From NCBI GenBank assembly GCA_018057825.1, contig JAGPCY010000023.1, positions 62,001-126,000 of the forward strand: 64,000 bases of DNA. Direction: 5' to 3'. The notes under the pieces are model-generated. The model was not told the origin of the DNA and ran no database searches. It saw nothing but the letters and a program-made list of their open reading frames with translations. This document shows, in pieces, positions 19,401-29,584 of this stretch; within the stretch, counting starts at the first letter, position 1, and each line of letters starts with the position of its first letter. This DNA comes from Kofleriaceae bacterium (lineage in GTDB: Bacteria; Myxococcota_A; Polyangia; Haliangiales; Haliangiaceae). The position numbers and the translations under genes were made by a program.

Positions 19401-19562
19401 GACCCAGCCCGCGAGCGCGCGGTCGACCTCGGCCAGCCGACCGGCCGCCTGCCAGGCGATGGCCTGCCAGTAGTCGTGGGCTTCGCTGCCGGGCACCAGC
19501 GCGGCCAGCGCCGCCGCGCGATCGTCGCCCAGCGCCAGCGCTTCGAGTTGCTCGAGGTCCAT
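13422..19562 (-). CDS. Giant macroglobulin-like multidomain protein of unknown function
   Basis: At 2,046 residues this is the largest gene in the window. The N-terminal 450 residues are helical and repeat-like. From about 450 to 900 there are beta-rich segments with the rhythm of alpha-2-macroglobulin MG domains (YVVELIGAG, AVEVFDERGQPCPEAWLRLGG). A central helical part follows, then a charged linker with a KKKAARRARAADD patch. Another beta domain reads TCQVVITNPTSRRLRVSVLYQIP, with YGFYFPHPGEFEHYGAQV. The C-terminus has the distinctive YYRLDLELLFSRQPFL and QFYKDGYTDLCGRFDYA. No C-x-E-Q thioester and no signal peptide at ATG 19562 are seen. The family is conserved in style, but I cannot name it with certainty. 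The gene is divergent from the M15/extensin-like gene. Confidence 0.6.
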   Translation of the reverse strand: MDLEQLEALALGDDRAAALAALVPGSEAHDYWQAIAWQAAGRLAEVDRALAGWVNRHGHTAAYARVARRQRLLAASADLATHAEPLALELGVHFEHQPDVEAAAERYPNRLDPKLVDEATLLGDAIAGDYLDEVTPAALPALLTRSLDAEQRRHLLQRLERTGLPGLVAALAADLGERSSSGFGSLAVHHRLTTAELDELAALRPALRVDPVWVVARLARLRPADHVDWIDDLPTRVAHLDALAAATAALPPVFAPLRAVILYHRLCCDLWLGTYHHGRLRAYLGLPRTGVGASAVVAQRFARTPGVAIDQRTLTALGLPAIGDDSGVVVAYVHALLADGGEVEFGDVLDPAWLTRERAAARMLAGDSDPRWVAHYGAEATAALREQVQLELAPTNPARWGRDQPVALDVIVKHVDTLRVRVFRINVPAWFDATGREVDEQLDLDGLTAGWEEIRRFELPPMRRHQVRLELAACARPGTYVVELIGAGRACRAVIRRGDLRIAARPALGGTAVEVFDERGQPCPEAWLRLGGLTLRADARGTITVPFSTQPGTPSALVGAGDVAAVVAVPTRAERYQLAATWWVDRQALLPEATARVITRVTLGVGGQPAPLALVEEPYLEWVIADRRGVEVKQRRPLTLTDDAELVVELPLPAEPARIALAVGGRVRVVSEQRHVDVRQDATIELGTMHQTTLTAGLHLRPTPRGYRLALLGKTGEPRPGRAIAVALTHRALTRTIDITLATDDRGEVDLGPLRGVTHLSATAGEVTQDLALGTPPPSSAPRIVAGPDDEVIVPTASDVAGEPLTASRWSVVELRGDAPIRDAAGHAVAEPGRVRLRGLTPGRYHVRAAEQITEVVIVAADVPGGRGWAAPCHGLFERSRRPATTATATVDRAGDLVIAVAHGSAATRVHVLATALQASPAVGGAAPPVAEPAVTWGWRPRSRYVSGRDIGDEYRYVLDRQHQPRSAGSLLDKPSLLLNPWALRTTATAVQHARGGGGFGAPAPAPSMRAASYASQRGPALGQPSAAVAAVDFLAAPPIVIANLRPDGDGVVRLAAAALAGAAHLQVIVVDPTATTRCDLVGQAPPLAVRDLRLAAALPGDRHRREDRRLDPALAGATLAVADRATTRLELVDTVDKLYRALCALSGDATLARWDFLPRWASLDEAERLRLYSRHACHELALFIYGKDRPLFERALRPYLASKLHPTLVDRWLLGQRLDEYLAPWRLDTCNALELALLAQRHPEVAPALVRRLTDAVELRAPDPGADDRLVDTLVAGGQAAGGDPLADAVAADAPAELLAEVAAAEPPSAPRPVQRELKKKAARRARAADDFDDEAAEADHELAARDEAPPMFRAADRTQEWAEHNWFERRLADVGPELIPPARLWRDLAAHDGGRFLSPHIIDAAHNLPAAMAALAFVDLPFTAAPHRVVAIGAGAEVTTGSDALVARVELAEVDGPPTGAALLGQSYFRTDDRWQWDGAEQVEKYVTGELVTGVAYTCQVVITNPTSRRLRVSVLYQIPAGALAIAGALATATTRLELQPYQSTTIEYGFYFPHPGEFEHYGAQVTSAGGAAPAVLAAIATRRLTVVATPSALDPTSWPHLAQRGSLDEVCQFLGDANLARLDLSLLAWRCHEPAAFARLTATLAARRGFDDTIWSYALRHRDRARAAEWLAHRGAALGDLGPVFACELMTWEPVERAAYQHLEYAPLVNARAHRLGDRRTVPNDGLAAQWRAFLEATAHRPAPRAEDWLAAAHYLFALERPDDAARALARCTSPTAAAALQADYLAAYAAIGRGDLPTARALAAAHRDHPVDRWRTRFAALAAVLDEAAGAGPTGPTDPDNREQVLAAAAAALPTLAVRVDGDAVVLDHARLAQVELRYYRLDLELLFSRQPFLSGGGDRFGFIEPGRVEAVTLPALGPTRAPLPAELRRHSLVIEAVADGARAAITHFAHQLSIAVSAPYGRLQVRDAATGAVRPAAYVKCFARMRGGAVQFYKDGYTDLCGRFDYATLSTDDLDRVERFALLVVDDDAGATVLEAAPPPR

Positions 19563-19659
19563 GGCCCCGAGGGTACCGCTCCGACGCCCGGGGGCGCCGC
19601 GCGCGCGACGAACTTCGCCATCCGGACCGCGCCGACCCGGGCCGTAGTACGGTCGGCCG

Positions 19660-20325
19660 ATGTCGCGCGCCTCGATCGCCGTCCTCGCTCTGGTCGCTGT
19701 GGCGGCCAGCTCCAGCGACGCCGACGCGCGCCGCAAGCCGCGCAAGAAGACCAAGCCCAACATGCCGGCCGGCTGGACCTGGCCGCCGAGCAAGGCGATG
19801 CGCACCGCCGGCGTCGCCTGTCAGGCCGAGCTCGATCGCCTGCAGGTGACGTGGAAGCCGGGCAAGAAGGAACGCAAGATCGCGACCCCGGTCGTGGTGC
19901 CGGCGATGGTGTTCGGGGGCGTCGCGGTCAAGCCGACCTTCCGCCGTCCGCCGTTCGTGATGGACTGCCACATGGCGCTGGCCCTGGCCCGTCACGGCAA
20001 GGAGCTCTACGCCCGCGGGGTCCGCGAGATCTGGTTCTCGCGCATCCACGGCTACACCCGGGTCCGCACCGGCGGACGCCAGACCCGCTCGCTGTCGCGC
20101 CATGCCCTCGGGCTCGCCATCGACATCCGCGCGGTCGTCGACGACACCGGGCGCAAGGCCGTGGTCCTCGACGACTACCCCAAAGACGATCCGATCCTCT
20201 TGGCGGTCGAGCAGTACTTCAACGACTCGGGCGGCTTCCGCACCGTGCTCACGCCGAAGAACGATCCCGAGAGCCACGACGATCACTTCCACGTCGAGGC
20301 CGTGATCGACTACCCGAAGCGATAG
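19660..20325 (+). CDS. Secreted extensin-like / M15-type peptidase-fold protein
   Basis: A 221-residue protein with an N-terminal signal peptide (SRASIAVLALVAVAASSSDADA) and a basic linker (RRKPRKKTK). The C-terminal 150 residues match the extensin-like C-terminal family, which shares the LAS/M15 zinc-peptidase fold: SRHALGLAIDIRAVVD supplies His and Asp, and SHDDHFHVEA supplies the second His pair. Two cysteines (ACQAEL and MDCHMA) fit a periplasmic disulphide. The likely role is peptidoglycan peptide trimming in the envelope. The gene is followed within a few bases by a long SGAGRC-type hexamer tract and then by the convergent multicopper oxidase gene. Confidence 0.78.
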   Translation: MSRASIAVLALVAVAASSSDADARRKPRKKTKPNMPAGWTWPPSKAMRTAGVACQAELDRLQVTWKPGKKERKIATPVVVPAMVFGGVAVKPTFRRPPFVMDCHMALALARHGKELYARGVREIWFSRIHGYTRVRTGGRQTRSLSRHALGLAIDIRAVVDDTGRKAVVLDDYPKDDPILLAVEQYFNDSGGFRTVLTPKNDPESHDDHFHVEAVIDYPKR

Positions 20326-21955
<1,630 letters not shown>

Positions 21956-21969
<14 letters not shown>

Positions 21970-23311
21970 GAGAACCTCCCGCGTGAGGGGATGACGGCAT
22001 GGCGACGGCGGGCGACGGCGCGAGATCGAGGGCGACCCCGGCGCGCAGCGCGGCGACCACGACCGCGGCGCGGGCCAACCGGACCCGGGCCGCGATCAGC
22101 GCCTGCTCGGCCCGGGCCTGATCGCGGCGCGCGCTCAGCAGCTCGAAGGGGCTGGCGTTCATCGCGTTGTACTGCAGCACGGTCTCCTCGACGATCCGCC
22201 GGGTCAGCGGCACGACGACGTCGGCGAGGTGGCGGGCCTCGGCGTGGGCGGCCAGGGCCTCGAGGCGCGCGCCGCGGGCGGCGGCGCGCAGCTCGATCGC
22301 GATCGCCTCGGTGGTGGCGGCGGCGGCGCGTCCGCGGGCGCGGGCGGCCGCGGCCTCGGCGCGCTCGCCCGACACCAGGGGCAGCCCGAGGTGGACCGCG
22401 GTGCCGTAGGTCCAGCTCCCGTGGTGGCGCGACGCCACCGGGCCGATCGCCAGCGACGGCAGCCACGCGCCCACCGCGGCGACCCGAGCGGCGTTGCCGG
22501 CGGCGCGCTCGTCGGCGTCGGCGGCGCGCAGCGCGAGGCTGGCGGCGACCGCGGCCGCCTCGAGATCGTCCGCGGCCGGCGGCGCGGCCGGCACCTCGGG
22601 CAGGGCGTCGCCCAGCCGCCACTGGGTGGCGCGGCCGCTGAGCCCGAGGGCGGCGTCGACCGCGGTGCGAGTCCGCTCGACCGCGACCTCGGCGCGGGCC
22701 AGCTCGAGGCGGGCCAGCTCGCGCTGGCCGTCGGCCCGGGCCCGGGCCAGCTCGGTCGTGCCGCCCGAGGCCCGCAGTCGCCCGGTCAGCTCGGCCGCGG
22801 CGTCGACCGCGTCGAAGCCGTCGCGGACGATCCGCAGCTCGGCGGCGGCGCCGGCGGCGTCGAGCCAGGCCAGCTCGGCGCGGGCGGCCAGCGCGATCAG
22901 CTCGGCGGCGGCCCGGGCCTGGGCTGCCTCCACGATCGCGTCGGCGGCCGCGCGTCGCGGCAACGCCAGGAGGAGCGGCATGACGTCGTGCACGACCGCC
23001 AGATCGACGCCGGGATCCGTGCCGTAGGTCAGGTACTCGAGATCGAGCTCGGTGTGGCCGAGGCTGCCGGCGGCGGCGGCCGGGCCGACCGCGGTCGCCA
23101 GGGTGGCGCGCGCTGCGGCCGCCCGCGGGTGGTGCGCGATCGCGAGCTGGATCGCCGCGGCCCGGGTGAGCGGCCGCTCGAGCAAGGGGGAGGTGTCGGC
23201 GTCGAGGTCGGCGCCGATCCGCGCGCGCACCAGCTCCGCGACCGGGCGCTCGACGGTGCGCACCGCCGGCACGCACGCGGCCAGGGCGCCGAGGAAGAGC
23301 GCCGCTCTCAC
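21956..23311 (-). CDS. TolC/CusC-like outer-membrane efflux lipoprotein
   Basis: A 451-residue protein with a lipoprotein signal (ALFLGALAAC) and the long Ala/Arg/Glu-rich helices of outer-membrane efflux channels. The paired repeats expected for TolC proteins can be followed from about 50-240 and 265-430 (LQYNAMNASPFELLSARR near the end of the second). GTG 23311 overlaps the stop of the small lipoprotein gene by 4 bp. No membrane-fusion or RND-pump gene is in the cluster, so the channel must pair with partners encoded elsewhere. Its position beside the oxidase and a His-rich protein suggests copper or another soft metal. Confidence 0.8.
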
Positions 23312-23481
23312 GGTGCCCTCGTCGGCGCCGAGGTCCCGAGGCTCGGCGGAGGACCGGCCAGGCGGCCGCCGGGAGCGTCGGCCCGGGCCGGGTGGTCGGC
23401 GGCGCGCACCGGCGGTGCGACCCGACAGCCAGCCGCGGCCACCGCCAGCGACGCCAGCGTCAGCGCCAACGCGCGTCTCAC
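23308..23481 (-). CDS. Small lipoprotein (57 residues) in the metal cluster
   Basis: A short gene that is easy to miss. It begins at a GTG inside the stop codon of the His-rich lipoprotein gene and ends inside the start codon of the TolC-like gene, both as GTGA. The product has a signal peptide with a good lipobox (RRALALTLASLAVAAAGC), leaving a mature peptide of about 39 residues rich in Pro, Ala and Arg with one His. It has no recognisable domain. The double coupling and intact lipobox make it a convincing gene. Confidence 0.7.
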   Translation of the reverse strand: MRRALALTLASLAVAAAGCRVAPPVRAADHPARADAPGGRLAGPPPSLGTSAPTRAP

Positions 23482-24008
23482 GGCGCCCCGCAGCCGGTCG
23501 ACGCCAGGTGCTCGGCGTGACCGCGGACCTCGGCCTGCACCGCGGCGAGCTGATCCGGAAATGCCACGAAGGTGAGCTGCAGGCCGCCGTCGACCTCGCC
23601 GACCTCGGCCCGGGTGTGGGCCGCGATCATGAGGGCCGGGTCGGCCGCGACCGGGGCCGCCGGCTTGGCCGCGTGGTCGCCGTGGTGGTGATGATGGTGA
23701 TGATCGTGGCCGCCGGCCGGCGCGGTCTCGGCCCCGGTCGGCAGCGGCCCCATCGCGGCGTGGCGGGCGTTGTGGCGCTCGGCCCAGCCGTCGAGGCGGG
23801 CCCGCAGCGCCGCGAGATCGCCGGTGGTGCGGAACACCAGCGCGCCGCCGGTCGAGGTGTCGGTCGCGGTGACCGAGGTGCCGGGGAGATCCATCGGGCA
23901 CAGCGTGGCCGCGGGCGCGGTCGGGGTGGTGGTGGTGGTGGTGGTGGTGGACGACGACGAGCCGCAGGCGCCGAGGACGGCGACCGCGATGAACCAGAAC
24001 TTCGACAT
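23478..24008 (-). CDS. His-rich periplasmic lipoprotein, putative metal binder
   Basis: A 176-residue lipoprotein: signal MSKFWFIAVAVLGAC, then a Ser/Thr linker with eight consecutive Thr, a folded part of about 60 residues (LVFRTTGDLAALRARLDGWAE), a metal-binding patch GHDHHHHHHHGDH, and a C-terminal domain ending in CGAP. AAGGA eight bases before ATG 24008 supports the start. The His patch and the neighbouring multicopper oxidase and efflux channel suggest periplasmic metal buffering (copper, zinc or nickel). The family is not recognised beyond that. Confidence 0.72.
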   Translation of the reverse strand: MSKFWFIAVAVLGACGSSSSTTTTTTTTPTAPAATLCPMDLPGTSVTATDTSTGGALVFRTTGDLAALRARLDGWAERHNARHAAMGPLPTGAETAPAGGHDHHHHHHHGDHAAKPAAPVAADPALMIAAHTRAEVGEVDGGLQLTFVAFPDQLAAVQAEVRGHAEHLASTGCGAP

Positions 24009-24040
24009 GGAGGTGATCCTTGCAGGCGAGACGAGGTACC

Positions 24041-24058
24041 TGCGCCCTCGCGGGCGCA
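24041..24058 (-). terminator. Hairpin between the Cys-rich and His-rich genes
   Basis: TGCGCCC-TCGC-GGGCGCA is a perfect hairpin with a 7-bp stem and 4-base loop in the 97-bp gap inside the cluster. There is no U-run after it, so it is more likely an attenuating or RNA-stabilising element than a strong intrinsic terminator. Confidence 0.35.
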
Positions 24059-24105
24059 CCTGGACGACGCACCGACGCGGCGATCGCGCGACCGCCGCGA
24101 TCACC

Positions 24106-24492
24106 TCACAAGCGCAGGACGCGCAGCGCCAGCCACCGCGGTGGCCCGAGGGCGCGGGGCGTCGGCGGCCACGACCGATCGGCGGCGCGGGGCGGCGCGC
24201 TCGGCGCGAGCGCCACGAGCGCGCGCGGCGGTTCCCCGAGCGCGGGCGCGGCCGAGGTCGCGAGCGGCGGGTGTGGATCGGCGACCGCGGCGGGCGCCAG
24301 ATCGCAGCAGCGCGCGGTCAGCCGCGGCTCGCTCGCCGGCGCGTCGTCGGTCGGGCAGCACGGACACGTGGCCACCGCGTCGGGGATCATCGCCGCGGCG
24401 CAGGTGCCGATCGCCCAGCCGCGGCCGGCCACCACGACGGCGATCGCGACCGCCAGGGCGGTGAGCGCGGTCAGCAGGCGTGGGCGCGACAC
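24106..24492 (-). CDS. Small Cys-rich exported protein at the head of the metal cluster
   Basis: A 128-residue product from GTG 24492. It has an N-terminal hydrophobic segment (LLTALTALAVAIAVVVAG), then a compact cysteine region, GTCAAAMIPDAVATCPCCP and TARCCDL, with six cysteines within about 40 residues, and a Pro/Ala-rich tail containing a Trp-Pro-Pro. The arrangement resembles small membrane-anchored proteins found beside copper-efflux genes, but I cannot assign a family. It is probably the first gene of the unit that continues into the His-rich lipoprotein, with a 97-bp gap and hairpin between them. Confidence 0.6.
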   Translation of the reverse strand: MSRPRLLTALTALAVAIAVVVAGRGWAIGTCAAAMIPDAVATCPCCPTDDAPASEPRLTARCCDLAPAAVADPHPPLATSAAPALGEPPRALVALAPSAPPRAADRSWPPTPRALGPPRWLALRVLRL

Positions 24493-24531
24493 CCGTCGAC
24501 TGTGCGCGAGGCCGGGCCGGCCGTCAAACCA

Positions 24532-25797
24532 TCATCGCCGCTTGCGATCGCGCGGCAGGCGGCGGGCGATCGTCGACAGGAGCCACCAGAGCTGAGCCAG
24601 CCCCGGCGACAGCGCCGGCTTGCCGGTGGTCATGAGGGCGGCGGCCAGCTCGCGCTCGGGGTCGGCCCACACGAAGACGTTGGTGAAGCCGAGGTGACCG
24701 AAGGCCTTGGGGGTGCCGAGGCCAAACGGGCTGGTCAGGTTCGAGCCCAGGAGGAACCCGGCGCCGTAGCGGATCGGCGCGCCCAGCGTGAGATCGAGCT
24801 CGAGGTAGCTCTGCTCGGCGACCGCGTGGGCGATCGTGCGCGGATCGAAGACCCGCACGCCGTCGAGGGTGCCGCCGTCGAGCAGGAGCTGCATGAAGCG
24901 CGCGGCGTCGCCGGCGCTGGTGCAGATGTTGCCGGCCGGGATGACCGCGTTCAGGAACCGCGGGTCGTTGGAGATCCGCACCGCGTCGGTGAACCCGACC
25001 GACAGCGCGCGCTTGATGAGCGACGCCAGCGGCGGCACGATCGGCGGGCCGGTGAAGGCGTTCTCGGCGACATCGCGCTGCCGCTCGGGGGCGGCGCCGT
25101 AGCGGAAGTGGCCGAGCCCGAGCGGCCGGGCGATCTCGTCGGCGAGGACGTCCTGCAGCGCCTTGCCGGTGACCCGCTCGATCACCGCGCCCAGCACGTA
25201 GCCGCCGGTCAGCGCGTGGTAGCCGAGCCGTCGTCCCGGCCGCCACTCGGGCGCCTGATCGCACAGGAGCGCGAGGATGTCGCCGGGTCGGCCCAGGAGG
25301 TTGGGATCGGCCAGCTCGGGCGGGATGCGCGGGATGCCGGCGCGATGGGTGAGGACGTGGCGCAGCGTGATGCGGTGCTTGCCCTTCTTGCCGAACTCCG
25401 GCAGGTAGTGCGCGACCGGATCGTCGAGGTGCACCTGGTGGCGCTCGTCGAGCAGGTGGACCAACATCGCGGTCACCATCTTCGACGCCGAGAACATGCA
25501 GTACAGACCGTCGGGCCGGGCCGGGAGCTGACGGACGTCGCGATCGCGCGGGGCGTTGCCGCGGGCGTGGCCGATCGCGCGATCGAGGATCACCACGCCG
25601 CGCCGGCGCAGGCACAGGGCCAGCGCCGGGTACAGCCCGGTGGCGTAGGCGCCCTCGGCGGCCCGCCAGATCGCGGCGACGTCGTCGCCGGTGAGGCCGG
25701 CGGCGCGCGGATCGGCCTCGGCGCCGATCGCGGTGACCTCGGCGGGAGGCGCAGGGTCGACCAAGGTCTCGAGGCCGCGGCGCAACAGAGCCGGCAT
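24532..25797 (-). CDS. Beta-lactamase-fold serine hydrolase (class C/esterase type)
   Basis: A 421-residue protein of the penicillin-binding-protein/class C fold. The nucleophile motif is SASK (about 103-106, in FSASKMVTAMLVHLLDE), the second motif is a Tyr in LGYHALTGGYVLGAVIE (about Tyr193), and the third-motif region is HLGFTNVFVW. Helices typical of EstB-like and carboxypeptidase-like enzymes (DDPVAHYLPEF, LRHVLTHRAGIP) are clear. There is no signal peptide at ATG 25797, so it is likely a cytoplasmic esterase rather than a beta-lactamase. It lies downstream of the MFS gene on the same strand with 37 bp between. Confidence 0.82.
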   Translation of the reverse strand: MPALLRRGLETLVDPAPPAEVTAIGAEADPRAAGLTGDDVAAIWRAAEGAYATGLYPALALCLRRRGVVILDRAIGHARGNAPRDRDVRQLPARPDGLYCMFSASKMVTAMLVHLLDERHQVHLDDPVAHYLPEFGKKGKHRITLRHVLTHRAGIPRIPPELADPNLLGRPGDILALLCDQAPEWRPGRRLGYHALTGGYVLGAVIERVTGKALQDVLADEIARPLGLGHFRYGAAPERQRDVAENAFTGPPIVPPLASLIKRALSVGFTDAVRISNDPRFLNAVIPAGNICTSAGDAARFMQLLLDGGTLDGVRVFDPRTIAHAVAEQSYLELDLTLGAPIRYGAGFLLGSNLTSPFGLGTPKAFGHLGFTNVFVWADPERELAAALMTTGKPALSPGLAQLWWLLSTIARRLPRDRKRR

Positions 25798-25834
25798 GGT
25801 GGGAGCATCGGCCGCCGGCCGGCGCGACGCAACC

Positions 25835-27061
25835 TTACGCCACGCCGCGGGCCCGTCGACCGGCCGCGGTCGCCAGGTAGAGGCCGGCCGCGACGGTGCC
25901 CAGCGCGGCGCACAGGAGCCATGGCCCCGACGGCCCGAGGCCATCGACCGCGGCCTGGCCCGCCGACGGCGCGGCCATCGCCGCCAGCCCGAAGGTGGTG
26001 CCGAACACGCCCTGGTAGCGGCCGCGCGCGCTGGCCGGCGCCAGCGTCGACACCGTGGTCGCGAAGAACGGCGACTGCAGGATCTCGCCGGTGGTCCAGA
26101 TCGCGACCGCCGCGAACTGCGCCGGCAGCGCGGTCACCGCGTGGAGCGCCATGCCCCAGCCGCAGGCCAGGGACGCCGCCGCCAGGAGCGGCGCGCTGGC
26201 CCGGCCCTCGGCCCAGCGCGACACCAGCGGCTGGATCAGCACGATGAGGATGCCGTTGACCGCGACCATCGCGCCGTAGGTCGCGGCGGCGTAGCCCAGG
26301 CCCTCGACGTGCAGCGACAGCACCACCGTCGACTGGTGGAACATCAGCGCCTGGGTCAGGCATAGCCCGACGAAGATCATGAACACCCGGTCGGTCAGGA
26401 CCGCGCCCAGGTGGACCGGCGCCGCGTCGGCCGCCGGCGCCGGCCGCGACTCGCCGACCCGCCGCCAGATGATGACGCCGTAGATCGCCATGGTCGCGGC
26501 GTCGATCAGAAACAGCGCGCGGTACGACCAGCCGGCCAGGGCCCCGGCCGCCAGCGGCGCGATCGCGAAGCCGAGGTTGATCGCCCAGTACAGGTAGGCG
26601 TAGGCGCGGTGGCGATCGCGCGGCTCGACGACGTCGGTGACGAAGGCCATCACCGCCGGTCGATACAGATCGCCGACCACCCCGAGGACGTAGCCGGCGA
26701 CGCCGATCGCCACCGGCGCCCGCAGCTCCCCCAGCACCACCAGCATCGCGGCGCCGCCGAACAGGGACAGGACCATGGTCGCGCGCCGCCCCAGGCGATC
26801 GGCCAAGACGCCGCCGACCAGACCGGCGGTCAACATCCCGGCGCCGTGACAGGTCGCGATCGCCACCGCGGTGCCGCGCGACAGGCCGCGCTCCTCGATC
26901 AGGTAGTACCCGAGCATCGGCAGGACGAAGCTGCCGGCGCGGTTGACCAGCGTGCCTAGCCAGACCAGCCAGTAGACCTCGGGCAAGCTGGCGCGGACCC
27001 GAGAGAGCGCGGCGAGCACCGTCGACAGCGTGCCGGAGCTTGCCGACCGCGGCAAGGCCAC
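25835..27061 (-). CDS. MFS transporter
   Basis: A 408-residue protein with about 12 hydrophobic helices. The major-facilitator loop 2-3 signature reads [15 protein letters not shown] (about residues 80-94), and the corresponding inner loop in the second half reads [10 protein letters not shown]. It resembles DHA1-type drug or metabolite exporters, but the substrate is unknown. The start is a GTG at 27061; the N-terminal 25 residues are soluble. It is divergent from the SPFH operon, and the 63-bp gap holds an inverted repeat. Confidence 0.8.
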   Translation of the reverse strand: MALPRSASSGTLSTVLAALSRVRASLPEVYWLVWLGTLVNRAGSFVLPMLGYYLIEERGLSRGTAVAIATCHGAGMLTAGLVGGVLADRLGRRATMVLSLFGGAAMLVVLGELRAPVAIGVAGYVLGVVGDLYRPAVMAFVTDVVEPRDRHRAYAYLYWAINLGFAIAPLAAGALAGWSYRALFLIDAATMAIYGVIIWRRVGESRPAPAADAAPVHLGAVLTDRVFMIFVGLCLTQALMFHQSTVVLSLHVEGLGYAAATYGAMVAVNGILIVLIQPLVSRWAEGRASAPLLAAASLACGWGMALHAVTALPAQFAAVAIWTTGEILQSPFFATTVSTLAPASARGRYQGVFGTTFGLAAMAAPSAGQAAVDGLGPSGPWLLCAALGTVAAGLYLATAAGRRARGVA

Positions 27062-27067
27062 GCCGGG

Positions 27068-27091
27068 GGTGCAAACCGGCTATCCTGCACC
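27068..27091. promoter_or_regulatory. Inverted repeat between the MFS and SPFH genes
   Basis: GGTGCA and TGCACC form perfect 6-bp arms separated by 12 bp, inside the 63-bp gap between divergent genes. A TATCCT element lies between the arms. The layout fits a shared operator, but there is no regulator gene beside it to support a name. Confidence 0.3.
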
Positions 27092-27124
27092 GCAAGGGGG
27101 CGGCCACCCGGCCGCGCGACCACC

Positions 27125-28225
27125 ATGTCCAAGTCCGAACCGACCCGCGCCCGCGCCGAGGCCGCGCTGCGCAACCTGAGCGGTAACCGCTCCGTCCTAT
27201 GGCTGGCGGCGGCCGCGGTGGTCGTCGTCATCCTCAGCTTTCGATCGTGCGTGACCGTCGAGCCCGGTCAGGTCGCGGTCCGGGTCAATAACCTCACCGG
27301 CACCGTCGAGACCATCACCCAGCCCGGGCTGATCCTGCGCCTGCCGTTCGGGATCCACACCGTCTACACGATCGAGGCCGCACCCCAGACCTTCCACATG
27401 CGCGGCGCCGAGAACGTCGACCCCCTGAACGTCAAGGAGCTGACGGTCCGGGCCTCGGACGGCTCGAACTTCGTCTTCAACGACACCACGATCCTGTTTC
27501 GCGTCGTGCCGCAGTTCGGCGGCCGGGTGATCGCCGACGCCGGCGAGGGCACGCGCTACCGGATGTGGATGTTGCCCTACGCGCGTTCGATCCTGCGCGA
27601 CGAGTTCGGCAAGGAGTCGACGATCAGCGTGTCCAACCCGACCACGTTCGGCCAGGCCACCGAGCGCGCCCGCAAGCGCATCAACGGGCTCCTCGAGGAG
27701 CACGGCCTCGAGGTCACCAGCATCGTCACGCCGCGGCCGCGGTTCTCGGCCGAGTACGAGGAGCTGATCGAGCTGCGCAACCAGACCGAGAACGAGCTGT
27801 CGGTCATCGGCTCCAACCTGCAGCGGGCCGAGACCGAGCGCAGCCGTCGCCTGGCCGAGGTCGATCGCGACCAGAACAAGATCATGCAAGAGAAGCGCGC
27901 CGGCCACGAGGCGGCGCTGGCCACCGCGGTGGCGGCCCAGACCGAGACCCACCGCGCGGTCGACTCCGAGAAGATCAGCAAGGTCGCCGCCGGCCAGGCG
28001 TCGCTGTCGGCCGATCGCCAGCGCGCCATCGAGCTCACCGGCCAGCTCGACGCCCAGTACACCGCGCGCAAGGCCGAGATCGACGCGTTCCGGGTCCAGC
28101 CGGTCGAGCGGGTGATGGAGCGCCTGGGCGAGCGGCTGCGCGGGGTCACGATCGACATCCAGCCGTGGGCCAACGACACCGTGCCGTCGCGGCTCCAGGT
28201 CGAGCAGTTCGGAGGTGCGCGATGA
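27125..28225 (+). CDS. SPFH/Band 7 (prohibitin-like) membrane protein 1
   Basis: A 366-residue protein with one N-terminal membrane helix ([16 protein letters not shown], about 24-39). An SPFH domain follows at about 42-215 ([28 protein letters not shown]-like strand, [12 protein letters not shown]). After it comes a long charged coiled coil (about 215-325; [20 protein letters not shown]). Such proteins form large ring or cage assemblies at the membrane and often hold FtsH-type proteases or organise microdomains. It is coupled by ATGA to a second SPFH gene, as in HflK-HflC pairs, but the sequences are distant from HflK/C. Confidence 0.82.
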   Translation: MSKSEPTRARAEAALRNLSGNRSVLWLAAAAVVVVILSFRSCVTVEPGQVAVRVNNLTGTVETITQPGLILRLPFGIHTVYTIEAAPQTFHMRGAENVDPLNVKELTVRASDGSNFVFNDTTILFRVVPQFGGRVIADAGEGTRYRMWMLPYARSILRDEFGKESTISVSNPTTFGQATERARKRINGLLEEHGLEVTSIVTPRPRFSAEYEELIELRNQTENELSVIGSNLQRAETERSRRLAEVDRDQNKIMQEKRAGHEAALATAVAAQTETHRAVDSEKISKVAAGQASLSADRQRAIELTGQLDAQYTARKAEIDAFRVQPVERVMERLGERLRGVTIDIQPWANDTVPSRLQVEQFGGAR

Positions 28226-29433
28226 AGCCGGCCACGACGATCGCCAAGGTCCTGGTCCTGGGCGCCCTGGCGCTGTGGATCGTGCCGTGGATCTTCTTCA
28301 CCAAGGTCGAGCCCGGCCAGGTCGGGGTGCGGCGCAGCGCGGTCGGCGGCGTCGACGAGACCGACCTCGGGGCCGGCTGGCGGCTGCGCATCCCCGGTCT
28401 GCACCGGATGACCTACCTGCCGTCGACCTACTTCTTCCTCGACTACACCGACGACACCAAGGGCCCGCAGGAGCCGCTGCAGATCCGCACCAAGGACAAC
28501 AACAACGTCACCCTCGACGTTTCGGTGCCGGTCCGGATCAAGCCGGGCCGGGCCCACGCGGTGGTCAAGGCCGGCAACCACATGCGCGAGGCCGACGGTC
28601 GCTACCGCTACATGCGGCTGGCAGAGCAGACCGCGGTCAGCGTGCTGCGCGAGGAGCTGGCCAGCCTCGTCTCGGTCGGCTTCTACTCGACCGAGCGCCG
28701 GCTCGCGGTCAGCGATCACGCCCTGGTCGCGCTCAACGCCGCGCTCGGACCGCTCAACCTCGAGGCCCAGGCGGTGCTCATCCGCGCGGTGCAGTTCCGC
28801 GCCGAGTACGAGAAGCAGCTCCAGTCGATCCAGTTGAACGAGCAGAACAAGCTCCTCGACGGCGCCCGCGAGAAGCTGGCCGCCGAGCAGCAGAAGCTCG
28901 ACAACTACAATCAGGGCACCGCGGCCCTGGCCAGCGCCCGCGAGCAGGACTGGATCAAGCGCCGGGCCGAGCTCGAGCGCGCCTACCAGCTCGGCGGCCT
29001 CGACCTCGTCGACCCGACGCCGGGGGCGGCGCGGGCCGCGCTGGCCGGCCTGACCCCGGAGCAGCTCGCCGCCGCCAAGGCCCGAGTCACCACCGCCCTG
29101 GGCATCGACGCCGCGGTGGTCACCGACGCCTACCTGATCGGCATCAACAACCTGCAGGCTGAGACCCTCGAGTACAAGAACCGCGTCACCGCCGAGGGCG
29201 AGGCGGTGGCGGCGCGCCTCGAGGCTGAGGGCGCGGCGCTCCTGGCCAAGGTCCAGGGCGAGTACGAGGCCAAGCTGAACGCGCTCCTCGGCTCGCCGGC
29301 CGGCCGCGCCTACGTCGCGTGGCAGGCGGCGGCCAACATCAGCTTCGCCAAGACCCTGACCTTCAGCTCGCAAGATGGCGTGCCGTCGGTCCTGCGCCTG
29401 CGGCAGTTCGCCGAGCAGTTCATGGGCAAGTGA
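28222..29433 (+). CDS. SPFH/Band 7 (prohibitin-like) membrane protein 2
   Basis: A 403-residue partner of the preceding protein. It has an N-terminal membrane anchor ([18 protein letters not shown]), an SPFH domain ([47 protein letters not shown]) and a coiled coil from about 190 to 330 ([20 protein letters not shown]). A C-terminal part, FLLD-free and ending FAEQFMGK, may oligomerise. GGAGGT precedes ATG 28222, which overlaps the previous stop. A hetero-oligomeric membrane scaffold with its neighbour is the natural inference; no protease or NfeD-like gene is adjacent. Confidence 0.82.
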   Translation: MKPATTIAKVLVLGALALWIVPWIFFTKVEPGQVGVRRSAVGGVDETDLGAGWRLRIPGLHRMTYLPSTYFFLDYTDDTKGPQEPLQIRTKDNNNVTLDVSVPVRIKPGRAHAVVKAGNHMREADGRYRYMRLAEQTAVSVLREELASLVSVGFYSTERRLAVSDHALVALNAALGPLNLEAQAVLIRAVQFRAEYEKQLQSIQLNEQNKLLDGAREKLAAEQQKLDNYNQGTAALASAREQDWIKRRAELERAYQLGGLDLVDPTPGAARAALAGLTPEQLAAAKARVTTALGIDAAVVTDAYLIGINNLQAETLEYKNRVTAEGEAVAARLEAEGAALLAKVQGEYEAKLNALLGSPAGRAYVAWQAAANISFAKTLTFSSQDGVPSVLRLRQFAEQFMGK

Positions 29434-29584
29434 GCGGGCGGCGGGCGATGGGCCGCGACCGAACGCCGCGGTGTCGGCGGGTGGTGAGGGCCTGACACCG
29501 GTGGCCGGGCAAACGCCCGGATCGTCGACGAGCGTCGACGGCACGGCGGTTGCTGCGCGGGTCGATGCCCCACCGGGGCCTCGC

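Noticed and set aside
24532-25797. True beta-lactamase
   Set aside because: No signal peptide is encoded and the second motif is Y-H-A rather than Y-x-N; an esterase-type serine hydrolase fits better.
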